From the NCBI RefSeq assembly GCF_002886185.1, contig NZ_KZ614146.1:2340930-2404929 (forward strand): a DNA stretch of 64,000 nt, in the 5' to 3' direction. The stretch comes from Salipaludibacillus neizhouensis (GTDB lineage: Bacteria; Bacillota; Bacilli; Bacillales; Salisediminibacteriaceae). The notes under the pieces were generated by a model. It saw only the letters and a program-made list of their open reading frames with translations, searched no databases and was not told the origin of the DNA. The position numbers and the translations under genes were made by a program. Shown piece by piece: positions 51,913 to 61,096 of the stretch. How positions within the stretch are numbered: position 1 is the stretch's first letter; each line of letters opens with the position of its first letter.

Positions 51913-52048
51913 CCAAAAAATAAAAACCTCACTCTTCAGTATTCAGAGCGAGCTTTCCATTTTTTTACATATGAACGTTTATTTCTTTTCTTCCAGTTAT
52001 AATATGTGTTATTATAATGATTAATATAGTTGAGAGGTGGTCAGAACT

Positions 52049-52237
52049 ATGCCGCAATTTGTCCGAACTTATGATCTGGTTTTAATCCGAGTAGTGGAGG
52101 TAGTGACTGATTACGTAAGAAAGGAATGGCCATCACCTACCATACGACAACTTTCATCCAAAATAGGTTATTCCGAAGAAGTAATTCTTGAATCAATAGA
52201 ATTTGGTACCATCGAGCCTGCCACCCTGTTGCAATAA
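52049..52237 (+). CDS. Small protein resembling sigma-factor region 3
   Basis: The start at 52049 follows GAGAGGTGG, giving 62 residues. VTDYVRKEWPSPTIRQLSSK and IGYSEEVILESIEFG look like region 3 of sigma-70 proteins of the SigB/F/G group (SPTIxEIAxxLGxSEEEVLEA). No regions 2 or 4 follow. It could be an HTH regulator or a sigma-like remnant that became independent. It is divergent from dinB and its promoter lies in the same 210-bp spacer. Confidence 0.72.
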   Translation: MPQFVRTYDLVLIRVVEVVTDYVRKEWPSPTIRQLSSKIGYSEEVILESIEFGTIEPATLLQ

Positions 52238-52258
52238 AGAGAGTGGGGCTCTTTTTTC
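52236..52258 (+). terminator. Terminator after the sigma-like gene
   Basis: AAAGAG / CTCTTT encloses a 7-nt loop and is followed by TTTTTT. Confidence 0.75.
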
Positions 52259-52275
52259 TTACATCTATTAGTATT

Positions 52276-52776
52276 CTATTTATCTTTTAAGTTAGTACTA
52301 TTACTTTTCGTAGCACTCCCAACCCAGTCAACAAACTCTTTGCCATGAAAATGCAGATTAAATTCTCTGCTGAATTCCGCAACATATTCCATCATGACCG
52401 GATCATTATCCCACTTTTCTTTAATGAAATTAAGTACTTTAAACTCTTTAAGTTGCGATTCTTCCCTCTTCCTATCTCCTTTTTCCGTTAATTCAACATA
52501 TGTAACTCGCAAATCTTTTGTGTCCTTTGACATGACTATTAGTTCTTTTTTTGCGAGTCTCGTCATCATTTGCATAACTGTGGACCGGTTCCACAACCCT
52601 AATGTCGCAATTTCCGAAATAGAAATTTTATGCTTAGAATAGATAATCCACATGACGTGCTGTTCGGCAAAAGTTAAACCTAACTCTTTTGCTTTACATT
52701 GCCACTCATCTTCTAAAGCTTTCCCTATCCCACGTACATAATTTAAAATGCGATGTTCCAGCATTGCTTCTTCCAT
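52276..52776 (-). CDS. MarR-family regulator, Hpr/ScoC-like
   Basis: The winged-helix protein has 166 residues from ATG 52776; a GTG at 52785 is also possible. The pattern LTFAEQHVMWIIYSKHKISI, SEIATLGLWNRSTVMQM and DLRVTYVELTEKGD resembles the ScoC (Hpr) branch (EHHILWI...SISEIAKFGV). ScoC represses proteases and sporulation genes in B. subtilis. The C-terminal region differs, so exact equivalence is uncertain. It is monocistronic. Confidence 0.82.
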   Translation of the reverse strand: MEEAMLEHRILNYVRGIGKALEDEWQCKAKELGLTFAEQHVMWIIYSKHKISISEIATLGLWNRSTVMQMMTRLAKKELIVMSKDTKDLRVTYVELTEKGDRKREESQLKEFKVLNFIKEKWDNDPVMMEYVAEFSREFNLHFHGKEFVDWVGSATKSNSTNLKDK

Positions 52777-52825
52777 CTTCTTCACTTCTTTCTAACAGTA
52801 TATTACAAGTATCTTACCATATATT

Positions 52826-52888
52826 TCATAAAAAAAAAGAAAGAGGACATTCTCATAAGCCGATCACTCATCGAACTCCTCTTTAACT
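52826..52888 (-). terminator. Terminator of the yqjE gene
   Basis: AAAGAGGA / TCCTCTTT encloses a loop of about 30 nt that can fold further; T residues follow on the minus strand. Confidence 0.7.
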
Positions 52889-52889
52889 G

Positions 52890-54008
52890 TTATTGCTTTG
52901 CGGCCGTTTGGGTAATAGCAACCACTAGTTCTGCAGTTTTCACCAATTCCGTAATCTTAAGTCGTTCATTCGTTGTATGGATTGCTTCATAACCAACTCC
53001 TAAATTAATTGTAGGAATCCCAAAACCTGCAAATACATTAGCATCACTGCCGCCTCCACTTTGTTTCAATGTTGACTGCCTTCCTATATTAGAAACCGCT
53101 TTTTTTGCAATTTCAACGACCTGTTCGCCTTCCATATGCTTAAATCCTGGATAAATTAGCTGGATATCAACATCTACACTACCACCCATTTCAGTCGCTG
53201 CTGTTTCATACGCTTGTTTCATTGCTTGTGCCTGCGCTTCCATTTTTCCGGGAAGCAATGATCTCGCCTCTGCAAGAATCTCAACACGATCACAAACGAT
53301 GTTTGTTTGACTTCCGCCCTCGATACGACCGATATTTGCTGTTGTTTCGTCATCAATTCTTCCTAGTGGCATTGCTGCAATTGCTTTAGAGGCTATGGTA
53401 ATTGCGGAAATACCTTTTTCAGGAGCGACACCTGCGTGAGCTGTTTTTCCGTGTACAACTGCTTTAACTTTTGCTTGAGTCGGTGCAGCCACGATGATCG
53501 TTCCAACATCCCCGTCACTATCAAGCGCATAACCATACTTAGCTATGATATCCTCTGCGTTCAAAGCTTTCGCTCCTACCAATCCGGATTCTTCCCCAAC
53601 AGTAATAATAAATTGAATCGTTCCATGCGTAATTTCTTTTTCTTTAATCACACGAACAGCTTCCAGCATCGCTGCTAAGCCAGCTTTATCGTCTGCTCCA
53701 AGAATCGTTGAACCATCCGTTTTTATGTAACCGTCTTCTATTAGGGGTTCTATCCCTTTGCCTGGTACTACTGTATCCATATGAGAAGTGAAATAAATTG
53801 GATCAACTTGCAAAGTTCCTTCTAACGTGCAAATCAGATTTCCTGCACCATGTCCAGTAATAGCAGTACTTTCATCTTCTTTCACAATCACTCCTAAGTT
53901 CTCAAATTTATTCTTTAAAACATCTGCAATTTTGCGTTCATAACGGGTTTCCGAATCCACTTTCACTAGTTCTAAAAACTCTTCGATCAATCGTTGTTCA
54001 TTTACCAT
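52890..54008 (-). CDS. yqjE: M20-family metallopeptidase, YqjE (PepT-like)
   Basis: The start at 54008 follows GGAGGG, giving 372 residues (YqjE 371). The metal ligands are in FTSHMDTVVPG, ILGADDKAGLAA, TVGEESGLVGA, LDSDGD and the C-terminal HTTNER. A lid domain spans about 180-290. It cleaves tripeptides or related amides in the cytosol. In B. subtilis it follows yqjD, and it does here too. Confidence 0.92.
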   Translation of the reverse strand: MVNEQRLIEEFLELVKVDSETRYERKIADVLKNKFENLGVIVKEDESTAITGHGAGNLICTLEGTLQVDPIYFTSHMDTVVPGKGIEPLIEDGYIKTDGSTILGADDKAGLAAMLEAVRVIKEKEITHGTIQFIITVGEESGLVGAKALNAEDIIAKYGYALDSDGDVGTIIVAAPTQAKVKAVVHGKTAHAGVAPEKGISAITIASKAIAAMPLGRIDDETTANIGRIEGGSQTNIVCDRVEILAEARSLLPGKMEAQAQAMKQAYETAATEMGGSVDVDIQLIYPGFKHMEGEQVVEIAKKAVSNIGRQSTLKQSGGGSDANVFAGFGIPTINLGVGYEAIHTTNERLKITELVKTAELVVAITQTAAKQ

Positions 54009-54370
54009 CCGTAATTTCCCTCCAATGTGAAAATAGTTTGCTTTGTTATTGTAGCAAACTATTTGATCCCTTCCCAATTATAAAGAAATCTCGGTAGTAA
54101 ATGCTATTAATTAAAGTACTCATGATAAAAAACTATGAAGAACCCTTCATTACAAAATAATAGAGTTACATAGATCGGATTTATCGATGAGCCTGAACCC
54201 CTATCACGGTATCGTCCTACCTAGAGCCGATTCGAGCCTCTCTGTACGGCGAAAATACAATCTCTAATACACCAAAATTTTATACATTCCGGTGTAAAAG
54301 GACCACATTCGCCCTTAAGAGAAAACGTGATCTGAGTCTATACGTCCCTTATAAACTAAACACGTAAAAA
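54009..54370. other. Spacer with a decayed Bacillaceae repeat
   Basis: GAGCCGATTCGAGCCTCTC at 54222-54240 and GGCGAAAATACAATCTCTAA match the end of the repeat at 33849-34100. The rest has no gene or terminator that I can support. Confidence 0.55.
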
Positions 54371-55918
54371 CTATAAAGGTATATTTCCATGCTTCTTAAG
54401 CGGACGAGTTTCTTCTTTATCAGCTAGCATATCTAAACTTTGGATAAGCTTTATTCTAGTCTCCCGCGGATCTATGACATCATCAATCATCCCATTTGCC
54501 GCGGCTATATATGGGTTTGCAAATTTCTCCCGATATACTTCTATTTTTTCTTCGCGCGTTTTAGACGGATCATTACTGTCCTTTATCTCTTTTGCAAATA
54601 TAATATTTGCCGCGCCATGAGGTCCCATTACAGCAATTTCAGCATTCGGCCAAGCATAAACGATATCAGCACCAATCGCTTTACTGTTAAGCGCAACATA
54701 AGCCCCTCCGTAAGCCTTTCTCGTAATCACGGTAATCTTTGGTACAGTCGCTTCAGAATATGCGTAAAGTATTTTAGCACCATGACGTATAATCCCTCCG
54801 TGCTCTTGTTGTACCCCAGGAAAAAATCCGGTTACATCCTCAAATGTAATAAGAGGGATTTGAAAGCTATCGCAAAAACGTATATGTCTTGCTATTTTAT
54901 CTGATGAATCAATATCGAGACCACCTGCCATCACTTTCGGCTGATTGGCTATAATCCCTATCGAATATCCTTCCATTCTCGCAAAACCAACCACTGCATT
55001 TTTAGCAAATTTTTTATGTACCTCTTTAAACGTGTTAGGATCCACAATCTCTTTAATGATACCTCTTACATCATAAGACTTACTAGGATCCATCGGTACA
55101 AGGTCAAGTAGATCAAAAAGGAAGTCTTCTTTTTTCTTAAAAGCCGTTTTAGGAGGTTTTTCACCTTGATGCTGTGGTAAATAACTTAATAATGATCGGA
55201 CCTCAAGAAGTGCTTCTTCTTCTGTTTTACAGGAAAAATGAGCATTTCCGCTCTTGGCACTATGAACAGATGCTCCGCCTAACTGTTCCGCAGAAATAGT
55301 TTCCCCTGTCACTGTTTCGATAACTTTAGGGCCGGTAATAAACATCTGACTCGTATTTTCCACCATAAAAACAAAATCAGTTATAGCCGGCGAATACACT
55401 GCTCCGCCTGCGCAAGGTCCCATGATCACTGAAATTTGTGGAATGACTCCCGAATAAATTGCATTTCGGTAAAAAACATGTCCATATCCATCAAGAGAAA
55501 GCACTCCTTCTTGAATGCGTGCTCCTCCTGAGTCATTTAATCCAATAAAAGGAGCTTTATTCTGCACAGCTAAATCCATCACTTTTGCTATTTTTTTAGC
55601 ATGCATTTCACCAAGTGCACCACCGTAAACCGTGAAATCTTGTGCAAAAAGAAAAATTTTACGCTTATTCACCTGACCATAGCCGGTAACAACACCTTCT
55701 CCTGGTGCTGACCCTTTTTTCATACCTTCTTCATCAAATCGGTGTTCCATAAACGGATTTAGTTCCACAAATGTTCCTTCATCTACGAGTATATCAATGC
55801 GTTCTCTTGCAGTGAGCTTTCCTTTATTATGCTGCTTATCTCTTCTGTCATCTCCCCCGCCCATCTCAATTTTTCGCCGCTTATCATATAACTCGTTAAT
55901 TTTATCGTACATGTCCAT
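54371..55918 (-). CDS. yqjD: Acyl-CoA carboxylase carboxyltransferase subunit (YqjD/PccB-like)
   Basis: The start at 55918 follows AAAGGGGGCGAG, giving 515 residues. The N- and C-terminal crotonase-like halves show GLNDSGGARIQEGV and GPCAGGAVYSPA, then TFEDVTGFFPGVQQEHGG and GGAYVALNSKAIGAD. Family members transfer carboxyl to propionyl-CoA or methylmalonyl-CoA. Its ATG is 1 nt after the stop of the B12/epimerase gene, so they are coupled. No biotin carboxylase gene is in the window. Confidence 0.92.
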   Translation of the reverse strand: MDMYDKINELYDKRRKIEMGGGDDRRDKQHNKGKLTARERIDILVDEGTFVELNPFMEHRFDEEGMKKGSAPGEGVVTGYGQVNKRKIFLFAQDFTVYGGALGEMHAKKIAKVMDLAVQNKAPFIGLNDSGGARIQEGVLSLDGYGHVFYRNAIYSGVIPQISVIMGPCAGGAVYSPAITDFVFMVENTSQMFITGPKVIETVTGETISAEQLGGASVHSAKSGNAHFSCKTEEEALLEVRSLLSYLPQHQGEKPPKTAFKKKEDFLFDLLDLVPMDPSKSYDVRGIIKEIVDPNTFKEVHKKFAKNAVVGFARMEGYSIGIIANQPKVMAGGLDIDSSDKIARHIRFCDSFQIPLITFEDVTGFFPGVQQEHGGIIRHGAKILYAYSEATVPKITVITRKAYGGAYVALNSKAIGADIVYAWPNAEIAVMGPHGAANIIFAKEIKDSNDPSKTREEKIEVYREKFANPYIAAANGMIDDVIDPRETRIKLIQSLDMLADKEETRPLKKHGNIPL

Positions 55919-55919
55919 A

Positions 55920-56753
55920 TTACTCGCCCCCTTTCTTTGTTTCACAAAGTTCGAGTAATGCGCCATGTGTGCTTTTAGGGTTTAAAAAAGCTATTGGATA
56001 GCCTGCAGCACCTTGTTTTGGCACCTCATCAATTAACGACACTCCTTGAGCTTTTAATTGATCTAACCGCTCCTGAATGTTATCTACTGCCAACGCAATA
56101 TGATGGACCCCTTCCCCTCTTTTATTTAAAAATTTATGGATAGGACTGTTATTTCCAAGCGGCTCTAATAGCTCTAATTTCATATTCCCAATCGGTAAAA
56201 AGGCTACTTTAACTCCTTGTTCCGGTACTTCAATAATTTCCTGGACTTTAAGTTGAAAATGATTTTCATAAAAAGCTGTCGATTCTTCTAAAGAATGGAC
56301 GGCTATACCTATATGATCAATTTTTTTTGGTGGATCTATTTTCCCTGTATATTCTCCGCGATGTTTTCTGACAGCTTGTTCTATAAAAGTTGCCACGACT
56401 TTTGTAGACGTCCCTGGAGTAAAAATCTTTAGAATGCCTTTTTTTTCAAGTGTTTTGACATCTTCCAAAGGAATAACTCCACCTCCAAAAACTAGAATAT
56501 CCTCGGCTTCATTTTCTTTCAAAACGTTAAGCACTTCTGGAAAAAGCACATTGTGCGCTCCTGACAAACTCGATAAACCAATGACATCTACATCTTCTTG
56601 AATAGCAGCTTTTACGATTTGTTTCGGTGATTGTCTCAGTCCAGTATAAATAACCTCCATTCCTGCATCACGCAGCGCTTGAGAGATAACTAAAGCTCCT
56701 CGGTCATGTCCATCTAATCCTGGTTTAGCAATTAATACCCGTATCTTATCCAC
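55920..56753 (-). CDS. Fusion of B12-binding domain and methylmalonyl-CoA epimerase
   Basis: Residues 1-130 form a cobalamin-binding domain (AKPGLDGHDRGA with the D-x-H-x-x-G motif, VDVIGLSSLSGAHN, VFGGGVIP). Residues 140-277 form a VOC-fold epimerase (IDHIGIAVHSLEESTAFYEN, then GEGVHHIALAV with its metal ligands, and HGALLELCE). B. subtilis YqjC has only the epimerase part. The B12 part serves the mutase encoded upstream, which lacks it. The start is GTG at 56753 with AAGGAGG. Fusion ties two steps of the pathway. Confidence 0.9.
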   Translation of the reverse strand: MDKIRVLIAKPGLDGHDRGALVISQALRDAGMEVIYTGLRQSPKQIVKAAIQEDVDVIGLSSLSGAHNVLFPEVLNVLKENEAEDILVFGGGVIPLEDVKTLEKKGILKIFTPGTSTKVVATFIEQAVRKHRGEYTGKIDPPKKIDHIGIAVHSLEESTAFYENHFQLKVQEIIEVPEQGVKVAFLPIGNMKLELLEPLGNNSPIHKFLNKRGEGVHHIALAVDNIQERLDQLKAQGVSLIDEVPKQGAAGYPIAFLNPKSTHGALLELCETKKGGE

Positions 56754-56771
56754 GATAGACTCCTCCTTGTA

Positions 56772-58415
56772 TTACTCCTGATATTCTCCAAAAACATCTC
56801 TAAGGGCATGGCAAATCTCTCCAACCGTTGCATATTCTTTTACCGCTTCTATAATCACGTACATTAAATTATCTGTGCCTCTTGCAGCTAACCTAAGCTG
56901 GCCTAATAATTCTTGTACCTTCTTTTCATTTCGACGATTACGGATAGCGGTCAGACGCTTTAATTGAGCTTCCACAAAAGCTTCGTCTACCTTCATTAAA
57001 TCCGGTTGTTGTTCGTCTCCAACCTGAAATTTATTGACCCCTACTACAATATCTTCTTGATTTTCCAACCGCTTCTGCGTGTCATAGGCCGCACGATGAA
57101 TTTCCCTTTGCATGTATTGTTTTTCAACTGCAGCCACAGCCCCGCCCATTTCATCAATTTGTTTAATATATTTTTGTGCTTCTCTTTCAAGATCATCTGT
57201 TAATGCCTCAATAAAGTAAGAACCACCTAAAGGATCAACTGTATCGGAAACACCAGTCTCATGAGCAATGATTTGTTGCGTCCTTAATGCGATTCTTGCA
57301 GATTCTTCTGTCGGTAGAGATAAAGCCTCGTCTTTTCCATTTGTGTGCAGACTTTGAGTTCCTCCCAGAACAGCAGCGAGCGCTTGAAGAGCAACACGAA
57401 CGACATTATTTTCCGGTTGTTGAGCCGTTAAAGTAGATCCTGCCACCTGGGTATGAAACCGCAATTGCCAACTTTTCGGTTTTTTTGCATGAAATCTGTT
57501 CCTCATTATATTTGCCCACATTCTTCTTGCTGCACGAAACTTCGCAATTTCTTCGAAAAATCCATTATGGCCGTTAAAAAAGAATGCTAGTCTTGGTGCA
57601 AAACGATCCACATCGAGCCCTGCTGCGATCGCAGCCTCCACATATGCTATTCCATTGGCTAACGTAAAAGCTAACTCCTGCACCGCAGTAGAGCCAGCCT
57701 CACGTATATGGTAACCACTGATACTTATCGTATTGAACGCTGGTACATTCTCTGAACAATATGCAAAAATATCGGTTATGAGTCTCATTGATGCTTTAGG
57801 AGGATAAATATATGTGCCCCTAGCAATATATTCTTTTAAAATATCATTTTGTATCGTCCCTTGAATTTCTTCTGTCGGAACCCCTTGCTTTTCTGCCACA
57901 GCAATATACATTGCCAGTAATACAGCAGCCGGAGCATTAATCGTCATCGAGGTGCTCACTTGGTTCAACGAAATTTGATCAAAGAGCATTTCCATATCCT
58001 CTAACGAATCAATCGCCACACCAACTTTTCCTACTTCCCCTAGCGCCATTGGATCATCTGAGTCGTATCCGATTTGAGTCGGTAAATCAAATGCTACCGA
58101 TAATCCTGTCTGCCCTTGATCTAATAAGTAGCGAAATCGTTTATTCGTTTCTTTGGCTGAACCAAAACCCGCATATTGCCTCATCGTCCAGTGCTTACCG
58201 CGATACATCGTTCCACGTATCCCCCTTGTATAAGGAAATTCGCCAGGAAAACCAATATTATTAATGTAAGCGCTGTCAATTTTACTCGGAAAATGACTTC
58301 TATTAACTGTAATATTAGAAGAAGTATGGAATGTTTTTTCTCTTTCAGGGCGGTTGATTAACTCTTTTTCTATGCTTTCCTGCCATTTTCGAAGTTCACT
58401 TTTTTCCTCTTCCAT
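56772..58415 (-). CDS. Methylmalonyl-CoA mutase, large catalytic domain
   Basis: The start at 58415 follows AAGGAGG, giving 547 residues. It has the acyl-CoA-binding barrel only: [53 protein letters not shown] and [19 protein letters not shown]. The Tyr of TMY is that of methylmalonyl-CoA mutases, where isobutyryl-CoA mutases have Phe. The B12-binding domain is supplied by the next gene, 18 bp on. It interconverts methylmalonyl-CoA and succinyl-CoA. Confidence 0.9.
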   Translation of the reverse strand: MEEEKSELRKWQESIEKELINRPEREKTFHTSSNITVNRSHFPSKIDSAYINNIGFPGEFPYTRGIRGTMYRGKHWTMRQYAGFGSAKETNKRFRYLLDQGQTGLSVAFDLPTQIGYDSDDPMALGEVGKVGVAIDSLEDMEMLFDQISLNQVSTSMTINAPAAVLLAMYIAVAEKQGVPTEEIQGTIQNDILKEYIARGTYIYPPKASMRLITDIFAYCSENVPAFNTISISGYHIREAGSTAVQELAFTLANGIAYVEAAIAAGLDVDRFAPRLAFFFNGHNGFFEEIAKFRAARRMWANIMRNRFHAKKPKSWQLRFHTQVAGSTLTAQQPENNVVRVALQALAAVLGGTQSLHTNGKDEALSLPTEESARIALRTQQIIAHETGVSDTVDPLGGSYFIEALTDDLEREAQKYIKQIDEMGGAVAAVEKQYMQREIHRAAYDTQKRLENQEDIVVGVNKFQVGDEQQPDLMKVDEAFVEAQLKRLTAIRNRRNEKKVQELLGQLRLAARGTDNLMYVIIEAVKEYATVGEICHALRDVFGEYQE

Positions 58416-58618
58416 TGCTTTGTCCTCCTTCACGCCCTACTTTAGTGGTAAAAGAATGATCTGAATATAACATATCATGACTCCCCTTAAGAATGAAGTG
58501 TTTCTTTTCTTTTTTCAGTCATTCTCATGTTTCCTTTGATTTTCTTTTCATATCTACTTGAAAAATTGCTCATAACACTATAGTATATAAAGGAGAAATG
58601 TTAGAGGAGGGAAGAAAC

Positions 58619-58705
58619 ATGCCCCGTAAATTTCGAAAAGCAATCGTGTACATGATGATTATTGTCATGTTTTTAGGTACTGTTTTAATGGGAATCTCAT
58701 TGTAA
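58619..58705 (+). CDS. Stressosome-associated small membrane protein Prli42
   Basis: A 28-residue ORF with GAGGAGGG 6 nt before its ATG. It reads MPRKFRKAIVYMMIIVMFLG and ends TVLMGISL: a short basic head and one membrane helix. This is the Prli42 pattern of Firmicutes, which anchors the stressosome protein RsbR at the membrane in Listeria. In B. subtilis the gene lies at the same place in the yqj region. Too short for most gene finders. Confidence 0.8.
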   Translation: MPRKFRKAIVYMMIIVMFLGTVLMGISL

Positions 58706-58716
58706 TATTGACATAC

Positions 58717-58749
58717 GAAAGGGCAGCCACAATTGGCTGCCCTTTTTTC
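58717..58749. terminator. Bidirectional terminator
   Basis: AAAGGGCAGCCA / TGGCTGCCCTTT encloses CAAT and has T and A runs. It serves Prli42 and the L,D-transpeptidase. Confidence 0.93.
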
Positions 58750-59258
58750 TATCTGCTTAAAGCTCCGTTCTCTATTCCTAGCTCTTCCATTGATTTTTCA
58801 CTGGATGTAACCAAAATTCTTGTACCTAATGGAATCTCTTCAAACAATATTTCCACATCTGCATTTTTTAATCGAATACAGCCATTCGTTACATTATGCC
58901 CTATTGAAGAAGGTCTATTTGTCCCGTGAATACCATAAACCCTGCCGTCTGTTTCCTTTGCATCGAAACCAATCCATCGGGATCCAAGTGGATTTTTCTC
59001 ATCACCGCCTGGAATATCCATTTTTCGATAATAAGGATTTTTTGCCTTTACACTAGCAGTGAACTCTCCCTGCGGGGTATCCTCACCATTCTTTCCAATT
59101 GCTACCTCAAATTGTTGCTTCACTTCTCCATCATCTATAAAGGCAAGCTCGTGAGAAGTTGTTTTTACTATGATATAAGGATCCCCTACAAGAGGATTCT
59201 CACCTAACGGCCAAATGGGTGAAATAACATATAGTACAGCAAGAAAGATAGAAAACAT
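58749..59258 (-). CDS. L,D-transpeptidase (YkuD domain)
   Basis: The 169-residue protein has an N-terminal hydrophobic signal segment. Its YkuD domain spans about residues 30-155. The catalytic motif reads GIHGTNRPSSIGHNVTNGCIRL in short pieces: HGTN with the His, then TNGCIRL with the nucleophile Cys. It makes 3-3 cross-links or ligates wall amino acids outside the membrane. AAAGGA is about 10 nt before the ATG at 59258; a TTG codon lies 3 nt upstream. It is monocistronic. Confidence 0.92.
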   Translation of the reverse strand: MFSIFLAVLYVISPIWPLGENPLVGDPYIIVKTTSHELAFIDDGEVKQQFEVAIGKNGEDTPQGEFTASVKAKNPYYRKMDIPGGDEKNPLGSRWIGFDAKETDGRVYGIHGTNRPSSIGHNVTNGCIRLKNADVEILFEEIPLGTRILVTSSEKSMEELGIENGALSR

Positions 59259-59309
59259 CAAGTCTCAGTCCTTTTTACGCTTATTCTCCATCATTTCAAT
59301 GCTTCTTAT

Positions 59310-60278
59310 TCAACGAAACACTTTATATTCTTTGATTGGTTTAAATTGCTCTTTTATCATTAAGTATTGTTCTAGTTCTCTTACGAGATGTGCAAGAGCA
59401 GACCTAGCTTCGAACTCATCCCTTGTTGTAGGTAAGGGCATATTTTTAAAAGATTCCCGAAGTTCTTCAATTTTTTCGATATAAATATGTGCCGTATTCT
59501 TTGGATGTACTCCGTCGGCCAAATCATCCATAAAATCCGCGAGCATATCACCTTGAATAACCTGATAGTCCATAGATGTTAAAAGTGGCATCATTCGTTC
59601 AATAATATCCAACTGTTTTTCACGCATTTTAAAATAATGATAATAGACATCTTCATAACGGAGGACATGGTTTTCTAAATTTTGCAAAGCATGATTTTTA
59701 CCTTTTTGGAGTATCGTGGTGGCTTCTGTAATTTCATTGCCATCCCAAATGTTATCACCTACACGAATATACGCTGCAAATTCATGAAATATTTTGCCGT
59801 AACAGTCTTCGATTTCAGACTGAAGTTTTTCAAGACCCTTTTCTTTACTTGGCATATACAAATTTGCGATTAATGCAATACCAATACCAATTGATATTAG
59901 TGCTAATTCATTCAAAAACAATTCAAAACTAAAATCAGATACTGTATATATGTGCATCATAAGTACAAAACTTGTGACTATTCCTTCCTTGACCTTTAAC
60001 AAAAGCGTCGTAGGAATAAACACTAGTAACACGATTCCTACACTCAAAGGAGTGTAACCAATCGTTTCAAAGATCAACACCGCAAAGGCAATTCCTATTA
60101 ATGCTGCTAAGAATCTAGCCCAGGATATAGAAATTGATTTACGTCTTGTTTTTTCAATACATAAAACAGTAATAATTCCTGCTGATGCAAAAAAGTCTAA
60201 TTGAAATGCTTGAGCAATCATGATTGCAATCGATGCCCCAACTGCTGTTTTGACTGTCCGATAACCGATTCTAAACAT
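59310..60278 (-). CDS. yqjA: Aromatic acid exporter-like protein YqjA
   Basis: The start at 60278 follows CAGGTG, giving 322 residues as in B. subtilis YqjA. The first 145 residues carry four to six helices (AVGASIAIMIAQAFQLDFFA and PLSVGIVLLVFIPTTLLL). The cytosolic remainder is helical and charged (EIEDCYGKIFHEFAAYI, HVLRYEDVYYHYFKM). This is the DUF939/ArAE layout. The substrate is not known. It lies upstream of the L,D-transpeptidase gene. Confidence 0.88.
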   Translation of the reverse strand: MFRIGYRTVKTAVGASIAIMIAQAFQLDFFASAGIITVLCIEKTRRKSISISWARFLAALIGIAFAVLIFETIGYTPLSVGIVLLVFIPTTLLLKVKEGIVTSFVLMMHIYTVSDFSFELFLNELALISIGIGIALIANLYMPSKEKGLEKLQSEIEDCYGKIFHEFAAYIRVGDNIWDGNEITEATTILQKGKNHALQNLENHVLRYEDVYYHYFKMREKQLDIIERMMPLLTSMDYQVIQGDMLADFMDDLADGVHPKNTAHIYIEKIEELRESFKNMPLPTTRDEFEARSALAHLVRELEQYLMIKEQFKPIKEYKVFR

Positions 60279-60386
60279 GTAGTTCACCTGATTTCTACTA
60301 AATAAAACAGTTTTGTTTTCTATCCGTATTTTTTGTAAGTCTACACTATATATTCTTTTAAAACGATATGTTCTCTGCTGTTAATT

Positions 60387-60421
60387 AAAAAAAACTTCAG
60401 TATCTATACTGAAGTTTTTTT
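60387..60421 (-). terminator. Terminator after tRNA-Arg
   Basis: A perfect stem of about 14 bp (AAAAACTTCAGTAT and complement) is followed by T residues. Confidence 0.88.
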
Positions 60422-60433
60422 AATATATGTATA

Positions 60434-60508
60434 TGGTGCGCCTGCCAGGATTCGAACCCGGAACGCGAGAGCCGAAATCTCGTATGATATCCATTTCACT
60501 ACAGGCGC
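60434..60508 (-). tRNA. tRNA-Arg (anticodon TCG)
   Basis: On the minus strand the acceptor arms GCGCCTG and CAGGCGC pair fully. The anticodon loop TTTCGGC gives TCG. The T arm contains GGTTCGAATCC and the CCA end is encoded (60434-60436). Confidence 0.95.
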
Positions 60509-60541
60509 AAAGGTGCGGAAGAACTTCATCCGCACTATAGG

Positions 60542-60570
60542 AGTATAGCAACTTCATTCAAAAAAATCAA
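60542..60570 (-). promoter_or_regulatory. tRNA-Arg promoter
   Basis: TTGATT (60565-60570), 17 bp, TATACT (60542-60547), 33 bp before the tRNA. Confidence 0.72.
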
Positions 60571-60593
60571 CCATTTCTAACAATTTCTTTAGA

Positions 60594-60944
60594 TTACTCT
60601 GCTTTTTCTTCAAACATTTTCTCAAAACGCTCGTTCAATTGTTCTTCGTTATAGCCTAACTCCCCAAGTCTTCCGGCAAAATTCTTTGCCCACAAGGTAA
60701 GTCTTTGTGACATTTTGGCAAACTTTTTCGCTTTTTGTCCTTTTTCCTGTTTTGAGCGGTCTTCTGCGTTTGACATAACATTTTCGGAAATAAATAATGC
60801 TTTCCAAACGTCCTCTTCTGCAAACTGATCCGCTTGTTCATTAAATGTTTTAATAATCTTTTTATAATAATTTTCAAACTCATCAAATGGAATTTCCTCT
60901 TCCATTTTCAAATAAACTTGGATTTGTTTATATAATTCTTCCAT
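60594..60944 (-). CDS. Hypothetical helical protein, 116 residues
   Basis: AAGGAG precedes the ATG. The protein is helical, acidic and soluble: IQVYLKMEEEIPFDEFENYY, then DVWKALFISENVMSNAEDRS, then a Lys-rich stretch and GELGYNEEQLNERFEKMF. It looks like a conserved Bacillaceae protein of the yqj region, but I cannot name it. It lies upstream of the tRNA-Arg on the same strand. Confidence 0.72.
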   Translation of the reverse strand: MEELYKQIQVYLKMEEEIPFDEFENYYKKIIKTFNEQADQFAEEDVWKALFISENVMSNAEDRSKQEKGQKAKKFAKMSQRLTLWAKNFAGRLGELGYNEEQLNERFEKMFEEKAE

Positions 60945-61096
60945 CCTAACACTCCTTACCTATATTAAAATTTAATATGTATGAAAAATTCCGTGATAGC
61001 GTGCATTTATATGTGAAATCAGTCGACCGAAAATATTATACCACAAAGAAAAGACGGTTTCCACCGTCTCTTCAATAAAATGTTATTTTAAAGGGT

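Noticed and set aside
51925-51955. Hairpin upstream of the dinB promoter as a terminator
   Set aside because: CTCgCTCT/AGAGtGAG with a T-rich tail exists on the minus strand, but no gene directly upstream would use it, so its role is unclear.
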